This document shows, piece by piece, positions 1-6,538 of a stretch of DNA of 6,538 bases. Below the pieces are notes generated by a model. The model made no database searches and had not been told where the DNA came from. It worked only from the letters and a program-made list of their open reading frames with translations. The translations under genes and the position numbers were made by a program. The first letter of the stretch is position 1. Every line of letters starts with the position of its first letter. The DNA comes from Candidatus Eiseniibacteriota bacterium (lineage in GTDB: Bacteria; Eisenbacteria; RBG-16-71-46): the NCBI GenBank assembly GCA_021414165.1, contig JAIOPA010000417.1, positions 1 to 6,538 on the forward strand, written 5' to 3'.

Positions 1-2250
1 CTTGAGGAACTTGGCCGGACGGCTGTACACGGCGAACGCGTTTGCCGTCCAGGCTGCCTCGTCGAGGTTCTCGGGACGGGTGAGCTGCGTGCCGCGCGCG
101 AGCGCGATTCCGTCGACGACCGTGTCGCGCGGTGCCGTGAACGTGGCATTGCCGATCGGGTTGTTGGTGCGCACGAGGTTCAGGAACAGGAAGCGGCTCT
201 TGCTGCGCATCGGGTCCGCCTCGGACAGGCGGACCGTGAATGCGTTCGCGTAGGTCTGTCGCAGATCGGGATTGCCTGCACTCAGGGCCAGCGGGTTCGA
301 GTTGTCGACCACGTTCTGCAGCTGGTTGATCGACGGCGGGTTCGTGGACGTGTTCCAGTTGATGCGCACGTTGCGGCGGTTCGCGAACGTGGCGGACAGC
401 GTCATGGACGGCAGCACGTCCGAGAACGTCCTCGAGAACGACCGCGACTCCGGGAACTCCTGCTCGCTCTGGAGCTTGGCCTGCTGCACGGACGCCTGCG
501 ACAGCCAGCGCCACGGGCCCTTGGTGAACAGCACCGCTGCGCCACCGTTCTGCACCGTGTTGCGGTTCACGAACGAGTTCGACTGCGTGCTGTCGAGCTG
601 CGTGTACGCGCCTGCCGGATCCAGCGCCAGCGCGCGCGCATCGGACTCGCTGCGCGTGAACTGAGGGTTGTACGTGAGCTGCGCCTGCCAGCTCTTGGTG
701 AGCGGCTCGGTGTACGCGATGCGCGTGGAGATGGAGTTCGTGATGCTGCCCGAGTTCGTGAGCTGGTCCACCGTGTCGGCGCTGGCGATGTTGTTCGTGA
801 TGAACTGGCTCAGCGAGCGCTGCACGCGGTCGCCGTCGCGCTCGTTGTGGCCCATGTTCACGTCGGCCGAGACATTGCGGCCGCGCTTGGCGAAGCGGTG
901 GCGCAGCGTGACGCGGTTCGAAAGGTTGTTACCGGTCGTGTGGTTGCGCGTGTCGCCATCGCTCGTGTTCACGATCGAGCCACCGAGCGTGCTGTTCGTG
1001 GCGTTCGTGAGGTTGCGGCTGCGGTTCTGCTGGAAGTACAGGCGCGGCTGCACGATCACCGAGTTGAGCGAGTCGATCGTCCACTCGAAGCGGGCGTCGA
1101 AGCGCTGGTTGCCGTTCTTGTTGTCGCTGCCGGTGGTCTGGTCGTAGAACGCGAGCGAGTCCTGCGGGGGCAGGAACTGGCGCTGCATGAGCTGGGAGTT
1201 CTCATTGTCCATGTCGTTCACGAACGAGCTGGCCGTGACCGCGAGCTTCTTGCCCCACTGGCCGGCGTAGTTGGCGCCACCCGAGTGCGTGGTGGTGATG
1301 CCGCCCTGCTGGTTCACGAAGAAGCTGCTCGGGTCGAAGCCACCGCCACCACCGCCCATCATGCGCATGCCACCGCCGCCGGCATTACCGGACATGGCGC
1401 CGAACAGATCCATGGGCGAGAAGTTGCGCTGGTTGATGTTGTTCGAGAGCCCGATGAGCGTGAGCCGGTTCACACCCTTCAACCACGTGGCGTTGCCACC
1501 GCCCTGATAGCGGTTGTCGTCGCCGAAGCCGCCGTACACCTTGCCGAAGCGCGCCTTCTGGTCACGCAGGATGAAGTTCATGGTCTTCTGCTGCTGGCCG
1601 TCATCGAAGCCGCTGAACTCGGCCTGATCACTGGAGCGGTCGTACACCTGGATGCGGTCGACGACCTCGGCGGGCAGGTTGCGCATGGCCGCGGCGGGAT
1701 CGCTGCCGAAGAACGGGCGGCCGTTCACGAGCACCTGCTGCACGTTCTCGCCCTGTGCCTTCACCTGGCCACCCTCGAGCGTGACGCCCGGCATCTTCTG
1801 CACCAGGTCCTCGGCGGTCGCGTCCTTGCCGGTCTTGACCGCGCTGGCGCGGAATTCGGTTGTGTCGGCCTTCTGGATGGCCGGCGACGGCGACTCGGTG
1901 ACCGTGACGCCCGCGATGTTCACCGCCTCGGGCATGAGCTGCAGCACGCCCAGGTTCTGGTTCGCCTCGCTCACCCGGATGATCTGCTTGAGCGGCGAGT
2001 AACCGACACGCGTCGCCTCGAGCCGGTAGCTGTGCACCCCGAGCCCGGTGACCTCGAACGTCCCGTCGTCCTTGGCCGTGACCTTCTTCACGTCCGCCGA
2101 GTCCGCGAAGCTCGTGAGCTTGACGGCGACCTGCGGGACCGGGGCGTTCGTGGTCGGGTCGAGGAAGCGGCCCTTGATGCTGGTCACCTGGGCGAGGGCC
2201 AGGGACGGCAGCAGGAGGAGCGCAGCGAGCAGGGTGGAAGCCAGACGCAT
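1..2250 (-). CDS. TonB-dependent-receptor-like outer-membrane beta-barrel protein (3' end outside window)
   Basis: This gene reads from the ATG at 2250-2248 down to position 1 with no stop, giving 750 residues; the C-terminus is cut off by the window. Residues 1-20 are a signal peptide (hydrophobic core LLAALLLLPSLALA, cleavage expected after A20). Residues 22-106 fit a carboxypeptidase-regulatory-like beta-sandwich domain (IKGRFLD start, DDGTFEVTGL, RVGYSP). Residues 108-230 fit a plug domain: VTVTESP, the DTTEF stretch at 129-133, DLVQKMPGVTLEGG at 148-161, VNGRPFFGSDP at 175-185, and LPAEVVDRIQVYD at 192-204. The rest alternates Asn/Ser/Thr/aromatic-rich strands typical of a barrel. Family knowledge: these sit in the outer membrane, and TonB-type members import ligands such as sugars, peptides or chelated metals; this subfamily resembles the Bacteroidota 'outer membrane beta-barrel' type. 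The substrate cannot be told, and no clear TonB box is seen. Related proteins are usually roughly 900-1000 residues, so a substantial part of the barrel is likely missing. Residues 284-304 form a Gly/Met-rich loop. The start is supported by a Shine-Dalgarno site 7 nt upstream and by the signal peptide. Confidence 0.9.
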   Translation of the reverse strand, partial: MRLASTLLAALLLLPSLALAQVTSIKGRFLDPTTNAPVPQVAVKLTSFADSADVKKVTAKDDGTFEVTGLGVHSYRLEATRVGYSPLKQIIRVSEANQNLGVLQLMPEAVNIAGVTVTESPSPAIQKADTTEFRASAVKTGKDATAEDLVQKMPGVTLEGGQVKAQGENVQQVLVNGRPFFGSDPAAAMRNLPAEVVDRIQVYDRSSDQAEFSGFDDGQQQKTMNFILRDQKARFGKVYGGFGDDNRYQGGGNATWLKGVNRLTLIGLSNNINQRNFSPMDLFGAMSGNAGGGGMRMMGGGGGGFDPSSFFVNQQGGITTTHSGGANYAGQWGKKLAVTASSFVNDMDNENSQLMQRQFLPPQDSLAFYDQTTGSDNKNGNQRFDARFEWTIDSLNSVIVQPRLYFQQNRSRNLTNATNSTLGGSIVNTSDGDTRNHTTGNNLSNRVTLRHRFAKRGRNVSADVNMGHNERDGDRVQRSLSQFITNNIASADTVDQLTNSGSITNSISTRIAYTEPLTKSWQAQLTYNPQFTRSESDARALALDPAGAYTQLDSTQSNSFVNRNTVQNGGAAVLFTKGPWRWLSQASVQQAKLQSEQEFPESRSFSRTFSDVLPSMTLSATFANRRNVRINWNTSTNPPSINQLQNVVDNSNPLALSAGNPDLRQTYANAFTVRLSEADPMRSKSRFLFLNLVRTNNPIGNATFTAPRDTVVDGIALARGTQLTRPENLDEAAWTANAFAVYSRPAKFLK

Positions 2251-2257
2251 GAGGGGA

Positions 2258-2262
2258 TCCTT
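2258..2262 (-). promoter_or_regulatory. Ribosome binding site of the outer-membrane receptor gene
   Basis: On the minus strand AAGGA lies 7 nt before the ATG at 2250-2248. The motif and spacing are good, and the encoded protein starts directly with a signal peptide, so this site fixes the start. Confidence 0.75.
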
Positions 2263-2299
2263 GAAAGGTGGAAGGCGAGGGTCCGGATAGCGACGGATG

Positions 2300-2328
2300 A
2301 ATGTACCTGCGGGTTCCCTCCGTGGCGA
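2300..2328 (-). promoter_or_regulatory. Candidate sigma70-type promoter for the receptor gene
   Basis: On the minus strand TCGCCA (2328-2323) and TACATT (2305-2300) are separated by 17 nt, and each matches 4 of 6 bases of TTGACA and TATAAT. This would start transcription around 2292-2294 and give a leader of about 40 nt carrying the ribosome binding site. TACATT is one of few AT-richer hexamers in a very GC-rich intergenic region, but both boxes are weak and no experimental support is available. Confidence 0.3.
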
Positions 2329-2334
2329 TGCGGG

Positions 2335-2346
2335 CCGCCGCGGCGG
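2335..2346. repeat. 12-bp perfect palindrome in the divergent intergenic region
   Basis: CCGCCGCGGCGG is its own reverse complement and is followed by a run of six G (2345-2350). It sits upstream of the candidate promoter of the receptor gene. It could be a regulator site, but short GC-only palindromes arise easily at this base composition. Confidence 0.25.
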
Positions 2347-2372
2347 GGGGCGGCAGTTGCCGCGTTCGTCGA

Positions 2373-2412
2373 TGGGACCGACAGGGACGTGCAAAGGGTG
2401 GGACCGCCGGTC
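2373..2412 (+). repeat. Direct repeat TGGGACCG (x2), the second copy running into an 11-bp inverted repeat
   Basis: TGGGACCG occurs at 2373-2380 and 2399-2406, with starts 26 bp apart. The second copy continues into GACCG-C-CGGTC (2402-2412), an 11-bp inverted repeat. Both lie between the divergent genes, where a regulator site would be expected. A role as operator is only inference. Confidence 0.25.
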
Positions 2413-2482
2413 GGGTTGCCGGCTCAGCGCGGGCATCCGGACGCCCGGCGCGAGCGACATCCAGTGGCCCGCCGATTTCGGG

Positions 2483-2488
2483 TAGGCT
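2483..2488 (+). promoter_or_regulatory. Candidate -10 element of the phosphatase gene, placed for leaderless transcription
   Basis: TAGGCT fits the TAnnnT pattern of -10 elements in high-GC bacteria and ends 6 nt before the ATG at 2495. That spacing would put the transcription start at or next to the A of the start codon. No convincing -35 is seen at 16-18 nt spacing. The same bases contain AGG, which could instead serve as a poor Shine-Dalgarno 8 nt from the ATG. The first three bases, TAG at 2483-2485, are also an in-frame stop that rules out any earlier start. Confidence 0.35.
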
Positions 2489-2494
2489 GTCCGG

Positions 2495-4984
2495 ATGCTC
2501 ACTCTACTGCCCGTCCTGGTCATCGCGATCACGCTCGTGGTCGGGTTCCTGCTCAGCCGTCGCGAGCCCGAGGCCCCCCGCGTCAAGCGGTTGCTCGGTC
2601 TGGCGTTCGTGAGCGTGGTGCTGCTTCGCACGGCCATGGAGTTGCTGCGGTTGCCCAGCGCGCACGCCGTCGCGCCCGCGGTCGCACTGGCGGGAACGCT
2701 CGCGGCGCTCATGCTGTTCGCCGCGCTCGTGCAGTTGATCGTGAGTGCGCCGTACCGGAAGGGCACGCGCAACGGCCGGTTCTTCTTTGCAGCGCTTGGC
2801 CTGATCGCGCTCTCGCAGGGCTCGGCCGGAGGCGCGGCCGCGTTGTTCTGGATCAGCCTGACGCGGCATCCCTGGCTCTCGGTGCTCACCACGGCGGAGC
2901 GGTTCCGCGCGTCGTTGTTGGCGCTGGTGGCGCTGCTCGCGCTCACCGTGGGCCTGCCGCCGTTCGAGGAGTTGGTGGCCGCGAGCGGGCAGCCGCTCAC
3001 GGTGCTACGCATGGTGCGGATCTTCGCCACGATCTATGCGAGCTACACCGTGCTGCGTGCGTTCGGGGCGTTCAGCAAGGACCCCACGCTCGGGATCCGG
3101 CGTGTGAGCCTGCGGCTCACGTTGTCGCACGTGCTCGTGGTCACGGTGCCGCTGCTCATCGTGGTCGCGCTGTGGGTGAGCAGCACGTACCTGGGCGTGA
3201 ATGCCGATCGCGCGTTGCTCGCCGGTCGCCTGGTCGTTCGTGAGGGCGCGGCGCTGGAGGCCGTGACGCAGACTGCGCTCGGGGCGGCCACGGAGTTGCC
3301 CGGCTCCGCGCGACTCGTGGGGGATGAGCGTTCAGCGCACTGGCCCGGGACACGGGCCTTCGCGATCCGTTCCGGCCAGGTGCAGCGCGTGGTCGGCGCT
3401 CCGATCGAGCACGAGGAGCGGTTGGCAGCCTGGATCGCACGACTCGATTCGCTTCCGCACCACGGCGTCGTCGAACTGAGCAACGAGCGCTGGTTCGGTG
3501 CTGCCGCACGTCGCGGGAGTGACGCGATCGTCGTGCTGGCGCCCTATCAGACCGTGCTCGACAGCACCCTGTCACCGGTCATGGACACCAAGCTGATCAT
3601 GCCGCCGGCGCGCCAGTCCGACGAGACCCTGGATTCGCTCCGCGAACAGGTGAAGGGGATCCGCGATTCGTTGCCGGCGCGCGCCGATCGCACGGCGGCC
3701 GAGGACTCGCTGGCGTTCGAACGTGCGCGGGCCGTGTCCCGCTCGCTGGGACTACCCGACTCCGTGCTCAAGCCGGGCCGGAGCGGCGCGCCTCTGGTGA
3801 TCTCGACCGGCAAGGACACGCTGCGGGGCTCGGGCGATATCGGACTCACCGGCCAGATCTCGGTCGAGGGCATCGAGTTCGAGGACGGGCAGTGGTCCAC
3901 GCGCTCCTTCACCCTGCGCGTGCAGGCCTCGTGGCGATCGACGTTGGTGGGGTTGTTCGACAAGGTGCGCGAGAACCCGCTGCAGGCCATCCCGATCGCC
4001 GTGCTCGCCGGAGTGGGCCTGCTTCTCCTGCCGCTGTTCGGCACGAACCTGCGCATGGTGCGTGGCATGGGCGGTAGCATCACGCAGGCGATCGCCGCGC
4101 TGCGCGATGGCGCGCGTGCGTTCGGCGAAGGCAAACTGGCGCATCGCATCCCGATCGCAGGCGATGACGACCTGTGGGACACGGCACGCCAGTTCAATCA
4201 GATGGCGGCGGGCTTGGAACACGCTCGCGAACTCGAGAAGGAGCGGGACCGGCTCGAGAACGAACTCGACGTGGCGCGTCGTATCCAGGCGCGGCTCTTG
4301 CCCGCGGGCTCGCCCGATGTGCCGGGCTTCGATGTGGCCGGCCGCTCCGAGAGCGCGCGTGAAGTGGGTGGCGACTACTACGATCATCTCGATCTCGGCA
4401 ACGGCCGCTGGCTGTTCGTGATCGCCGATGTCTCGGGCAAGGGTGTGCCGGCCGCGCTGCTCATGAGCGGGTTCCGTGCGGCACTCATGAGCCAGGACGA
4501 GTCGCGCGTCGAACCCGAGCGTGTGGCCTCGCGCATCAATGACTTCCTGCATCGCAGCGTGGAGCCGGGCCGGTTCGTGACCGCATTCTTCGGCTTCCTG
4601 GAGTCGGCGAGCGGACGGTTCGTGTATGTGAACGCGGGCCACAACCCACCATTGCTCCGGCGCTCGAACGGTGCGAGCGAGTGGCTTTCAGAGGGCGGAC
4701 TCATCCTGGGCATCCTCTCGGGCTCGGTGTTCGCGAGTGGCGAGACCACGCTGGAGCCCGACGATGTGCTGACGCTCTACACCGATGGCGTGACCGAGGG
4801 TGCGGATGCGACGGGCGAGCAGTGGGGCGAGGAGCGATTGGTGGCTGAGCTCGAGTCGTCGCACGTGCTGCCTGCGAGTGAGATCGCCGGCCGTCTCGTG
4901 ACCACGGTGCGCGGCTTCGAGGGCGCGACCGGGCCCGCAGACGACCTCACGGTGCTGGTGGTGAAGCGGCGGCCTTTGGCCTGA
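2495..4984 (+). CDS. Membrane-bound PP2C-type (SpoIIE/RsbU-like) serine phosphatase with HAMP domain
   Basis: This complete 829-residue protein dephosphorylates phosphoserine/threonine proteins at the membrane, by family. Residues 1-235 hold about seven hydrophobic segments (approximately 2-21, 33-51, 58-83, 96-120, 139-154, 174-190, 208-233). Residues 236-497 form a large extracytoplasmic region with no domain I recognise, including a charged Asp-Ser-Leu-rich stretch at 373-426. A membrane helix follows at 498-519, then a HAMP domain at about 520-575 (FGEGKLAHRIPI, DDDLWDTARQFNQMA). A coiled linker at 575-602 ends in ARRIQARLLP, the usual entry to SpoIIE phosphatase domains. The catalytic domain spans about 605-826. 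Its metal-binding acidic residues are present: D627 in GGDYYD, D645 in DVSGKG, D764 in YTDGVTE, and D816/D817 in DDLT; AGHNPP is at 714-719. RsbU-type relatives act on phosphorylated anti-anti-sigma proteins to switch on alternative sigma factors. No such partner is encoded nearby, so the target is unknown. The ATG is the first possible start because TAG lies in frame 9 nt before the ATG. Confidence 0.93.
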   Translation: MLTLLPVLVIAITLVVGFLLSRREPEAPRVKRLLGLAFVSVVLLRTAMELLRLPSAHAVAPAVALAGTLAALMLFAALVQLIVSAPYRKGTRNGRFFFAALGLIALSQGSAGGAAALFWISLTRHPWLSVLTTAERFRASLLALVALLALTVGLPPFEELVAASGQPLTVLRMVRIFATIYASYTVLRAFGAFSKDPTLGIRRVSLRLTLSHVLVVTVPLLIVVALWVSSTYLGVNADRALLAGRLVVREGAALEAVTQTALGAATELPGSARLVGDERSAHWPGTRAFAIRSGQVQRVVGAPIEHEERLAAWIARLDSLPHHGVVELSNERWFGAAARRGSDAIVVLAPYQTVLDSTLSPVMDTKLIMPPARQSDETLDSLREQVKGIRDSLPARADRTAAEDSLAFERARAVSRSLGLPDSVLKPGRSGAPLVISTGKDTLRGSGDIGLTGQISVEGIEFEDGQWSTRSFTLRVQASWRSTLVGLFDKVRENPLQAIPIAVLAGVGLLLLPLFGTNLRMVRGMGGSITQAIAALRDGARAFGEGKLAHRIPIAGDDDLWDTARQFNQMAAGLEHARELEKERDRLENELDVARRIQARLLPAGSPDVPGFDVAGRSESAREVGGDYYDHLDLGNGRWLFVIADVSGKGVPAALLMSGFRAALMSQDESRVEPERVASRINDFLHRSVEPGRFVTAFFGFLESASGRFVYVNAGHNPPLLRRSNGASEWLSEGGLILGILSGSVFASGETTLEPDDVLTLYTDGVTEGADATGEQWGEERLVAELESSHVLPASEIAGRLVTTVRGFEGATGPADDLTVLVVKRRPLA

Positions 4985-4997
4985 CTCGTCTGGTCAG
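4981..4997. terminator. Small hairpin spanning the stop codons of two convergent genes, possible weak bidirectional terminator
   Basis: CTGAC (4981-4985) and GTCAG (4993-4997) form a perfect 5-bp stem around a 7-nt loop. The stop codon of the phosphatase (4982-4984) lies in the left arm, and the stop codon of the opposite gene (4996-4994, minus strand) lies in the right arm. The stem is short and neither side has a T tract, so efficient intrinsic termination is doubtful. Confidence 0.3.
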
Positions 4998-6538
4998 TGT
5001 GACAGCGTCCTGCCCGCATCACGCTGCGCATTCAGCTGGCGCTCGAGTGCCAGCGTAGCCGGATTGCCAGCATCGATGGCACGCAGCGTGTCGAGCTGTG
5101 CGAACGCCTCGTCGAGCCGGCCCAGCTTGGCGCGTGCGAGTGCCAGCACCTGTCGCGCGGTGGCGTCGTTGGGATCGAGCGGGATCATGGGCGCGAGCAG
5201 CGCATCGGCCTGGGCCGCGTGCCCGGTGCTCACGAGCGCGAATGCACGCATGGCGCGGCTCGTGACCCAGTACTGCAGGGCATCGGGGTCGCGCTGCAGC
5301 GAATCGGCGCGATCGAGCAGCGGCAGCAACTCCGCGAAGCGCCCCGCGTAAGACAACTCCTGCGCAGCGAACAAGAAGCGCACGGCCTGCGGGGACACCA
5401 GGGCCACCGGCGGTTCATGATCCGCAGAGCCCTGCACGATGACGGTGGCCATGGTGTCGGCATGCGCACGCCAGACATCGAATCGCATCCAGTGGACCGC
5501 CGGGTCGCGATACCACACCTGCAACGCATGATCGCCTCCGAATGCGTACTCCACGCCGTGCGGCAGGTTCTGCTGCACCACGGCCGCTCCGGGCGGCAGC
5601 GTGGGGAAGGCCGCTGTCAGCTTGAGCCGCGTGGCGCGCATGAAGCGCTGCAGCCGCGTGAGGCGTGGCCAGTCCATGAACGCACCTTGATCGGGCGGCA
5701 CGCTGCTCACCGTGGTGGCCGCTGCTGGCGCGCACTCGAGCCACACGATGCGCGACACGGTGAGCGCTGCGGCCAAGGCCGGGTGGGCCGCGCCCGCCAC
5801 GCCCACCAGCGCCACGCCTGCGCCCGCGCTGCCGTACTGGCTGCGGTTGGGCTGCCACGACGGGAAGATGGGCGCGAGCGTGGCGGTGGCCAGCACGAAC
5901 CACGCAAGGCCGAACACCACATCGCCCCGACGCGCGTGCAATCGCGCGCGGGCCTCGGGCGAACGCACGAACATCGCGATCGCGCCGAGCATGAGCAGCG
6001 CCACCGCGGCGAGCACGAAGCCGTCGTTCGCATGCGGCACGATCGGCAGGCTTGCGAGTGCCTTGAGGCTGCCGCCGAACGCCCATGCGAGCCGGTCGAG
6101 TGGGCCCGCGGCCAGAGCCTCTGGCGAGTCCGCGATGCGGCGCGGCAGCTGCAGGTGCGCGGCGTTGCGCACCAGGAGCGAGATCGCGCCCCAGACCGCC
6201 ATGACGATCGCGGCGCCGATGCCGAGCCGCACGCGTTCGGCGCGTGTCCGACCCGGCGCAGGCACGAACGCCAGCAGCACACCGGTGACCACGGCGAGTT
6301 CCTTGCAGAGCAGCGCGAGCGCGAGCGCCACGAGCGCCAGCGTCTGCCGGCCACGCGCTGCCGCGTGCCATGCGAGCATGCTGAACACGAACAGGCCCAC
6401 GTCCACGAACTGCGTGGGCCAACCGGCAATCGTACGCGTGCTCTCGGCGCCCAGCGTGAATGCCGCGGTGGCGAACGCGAGTGACCCGCTCCAGGCGGGC
6501 CGTAGTGCGCGGTAGAGCAACAACGCGCCCGCGGCGAG
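4994..6538 (-). CDS. GT-C-like multi-pass membrane protein with C-terminal TPR-type repeats (5' end outside window)
   Basis: The open frame continues from position 6538 to the TGA at 4996-4994, giving 514 visible residues; the N-terminus is missing. Roughly seven hydrophobic segments fill the first 270 visible residues. They include a helix followed by LLCKELAV (about 6310-6290), a Lys-Glu motif common at this place in polytopic GT-C glycosyltransferase-like proteins, and a QPNRSQYG segment near 5830-5855 in the place where relatives have an Arg-Tyr-rich motif before another helix. A soluble region of about 100 residues follows. About 110-120 C-terminal residues (roughly 5010-5375) are helical and TPR-like, clearest in the last unit (PNDATARQVLALARAKLGRLDEAF pattern, given here by its A/L/G/A spacing). 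The overall order resembles TMTC-like proteins, which join a mannosyltransferase-type membrane part to TPRs. A role in protein or lipid glycosylation is inference, since the acidic catalytic residues expected in the first external loop would lie outside the window. The gene converges on the phosphatase with a 9-bp gap. Confidence 0.75.
   Translation of the reverse strand, partial: LAAGALLLYRALRPAWSGSLAFATAAFTLGAESTRTIAGWPTQFVDVGLFVFSMLAWHAAARGRQTLALVALALALLCKELAVVTGVLLAFVPAPGRTRAERVRLGIGAAIVMAVWGAISLLVRNAAHLQLPRRIADSPEALAAGPLDRLAWAFGGSLKALASLPIVPHANDGFVLAAVALLMLGAIAMFVRSPEARARLHARRGDVVFGLAWFVLATATLAPIFPSWQPNRSQYGSAGAGVALVGVAGAAHPALAAALTVSRIVWLECAPAAATTVSSVPPDQGAFMDWPRLTRLQRFMRATRLKLTAAFPTLPPGAAVVQQNLPHGVEYAFGGDHALQVWYRDPAVHWMRFDVWRAHADTMATVIVQGSADHEPPVALVSPQAVRFLFAAQELSYAGRFAELLPLLDRADSLQRDPDALQYWVTSRAMRAFALVSTGHAAQADALLAPMIPLDPNDATARQVLALARAKLGRLDEAFAQLDTLRAIDAGNPATLALERQLNAQRDAGRTLSH

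Noticed and set aside
730..1015. Recurring GTTCGTGA-like words on the plus strand, for example near 735, 751, 794 and 1004
   Set aside because: They are the reverse complement of repeated Asn/Thr-Ser-Phe-Val-Asn-type codon groups in barrel strands, not a spaced DNA repeat or CRISPR array.
2261..2289. TTGAAA (2261-2266) as a plus-strand -35 box
   Set aside because: It overlaps the ribosome binding site of the opposite gene, no acceptable -10 follows at 16-18 nt, and it is more than 200 bp from the phosphatase start.
847..3243. A plus-strand open frame of 798 codons crossing the receptor gene, the intergenic region and the first part of the phosphatase gene
   Set aside because: Its protein is His/Arg/Val/Ala/Glu-rich without domains, it is antisense to a signal-peptide-bearing receptor, and it overlaps the phosphatase in another frame. 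High GC makes stop codons rare in such frames.
3752..4642. A minus-strand open frame of 296 codons opposite the HAMP and catalytic parts of the phosphatase
   Set aside because: It is antisense to a domain with all catalytic motifs intact, and its composition (Arg/His/Ala/Glu) is typical of reverse-strand shadows of GC-rich genes.
5219..6484. A plus-strand open frame of 421 codons opposite the GT-C/TPR gene
   Set aside because: It is rich in His/Arg/Glu with no recognisable domain. The minus-strand frame has coherent membrane helices and TPRs.
1..6538. tRNA, rRNA, CRISPR, insertion sequence or phage features
   Set aside because: No tRNA-like cloverleaf, array of spaced repeats, transposase motif or terminal inverted repeat was seen. 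Nearly every base is in one of the three genes or the 244-bp intergenic region.

Overview
The window is GC-rich with strong G/C preference at third codon positions. It holds three protein genes that fill almost all of it, and two of them run off the window edges. Gene content points to a high-GC, Gram-negative-type bacterium. There is an outer-membrane receptor of the type common in Bacteroidota and Gemmatimonadota, a HAMP/SpoIIE phosphatase, and a GT-C/TPR membrane protein. I favour Gemmatimonadota, from the mix of Bacteroidota-like outer-membrane families with very high GC and the recurrent Asp-Ser-Leu triplets in these proteins. This is an inference from style, not from a marker gene; a high-GC Rhodothermota or Acidobacteriota relative remains possible.

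Layout: positions 1-2250 (minus) encode the first 750 residues of an outer-membrane beta-barrel, TonB-dependent-receptor-like protein. It has a signal peptide, a carboxypeptidase-regulatory-like domain, a plug and part of the barrel; its C-terminus lies beyond position 1. Positions 2251-2494 are a divergent intergenic region of 244 bp with candidate promoters for both flanking genes and a G-run-rich, palindrome-containing core. Positions 2495-4984 (plus) encode a complete 829-residue membrane-bound PP2C/SpoIIE phosphatase with a polytopic N-terminus, a large extracytoplasmic region, a HAMP domain and a catalytic domain with all expected acidic metal ligands. After a gap of 9 bp comes a convergent gene, 4994-6538 (minus). 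It encodes the C-terminal 514 residues of a multi-pass, GT-C-like membrane protein ending in TPR-type repeats; its start lies beyond position 6538.

The three genes do not form an operon: the first pair is divergent and the second convergent. The phosphatase has no visible anti-sigma factor, anti-anti-sigma factor or sigma factor beside it, so it looks like an orphan signalling protein. Nothing here amounts to a convincing undescribed multi-gene system. The points most worth a second look are the unusual sensor architecture of the phosphatase, the Gly/Met-rich loop of the receptor, the possible leaderless promoter, and the paired-stop-codon hairpin between the convergent genes.
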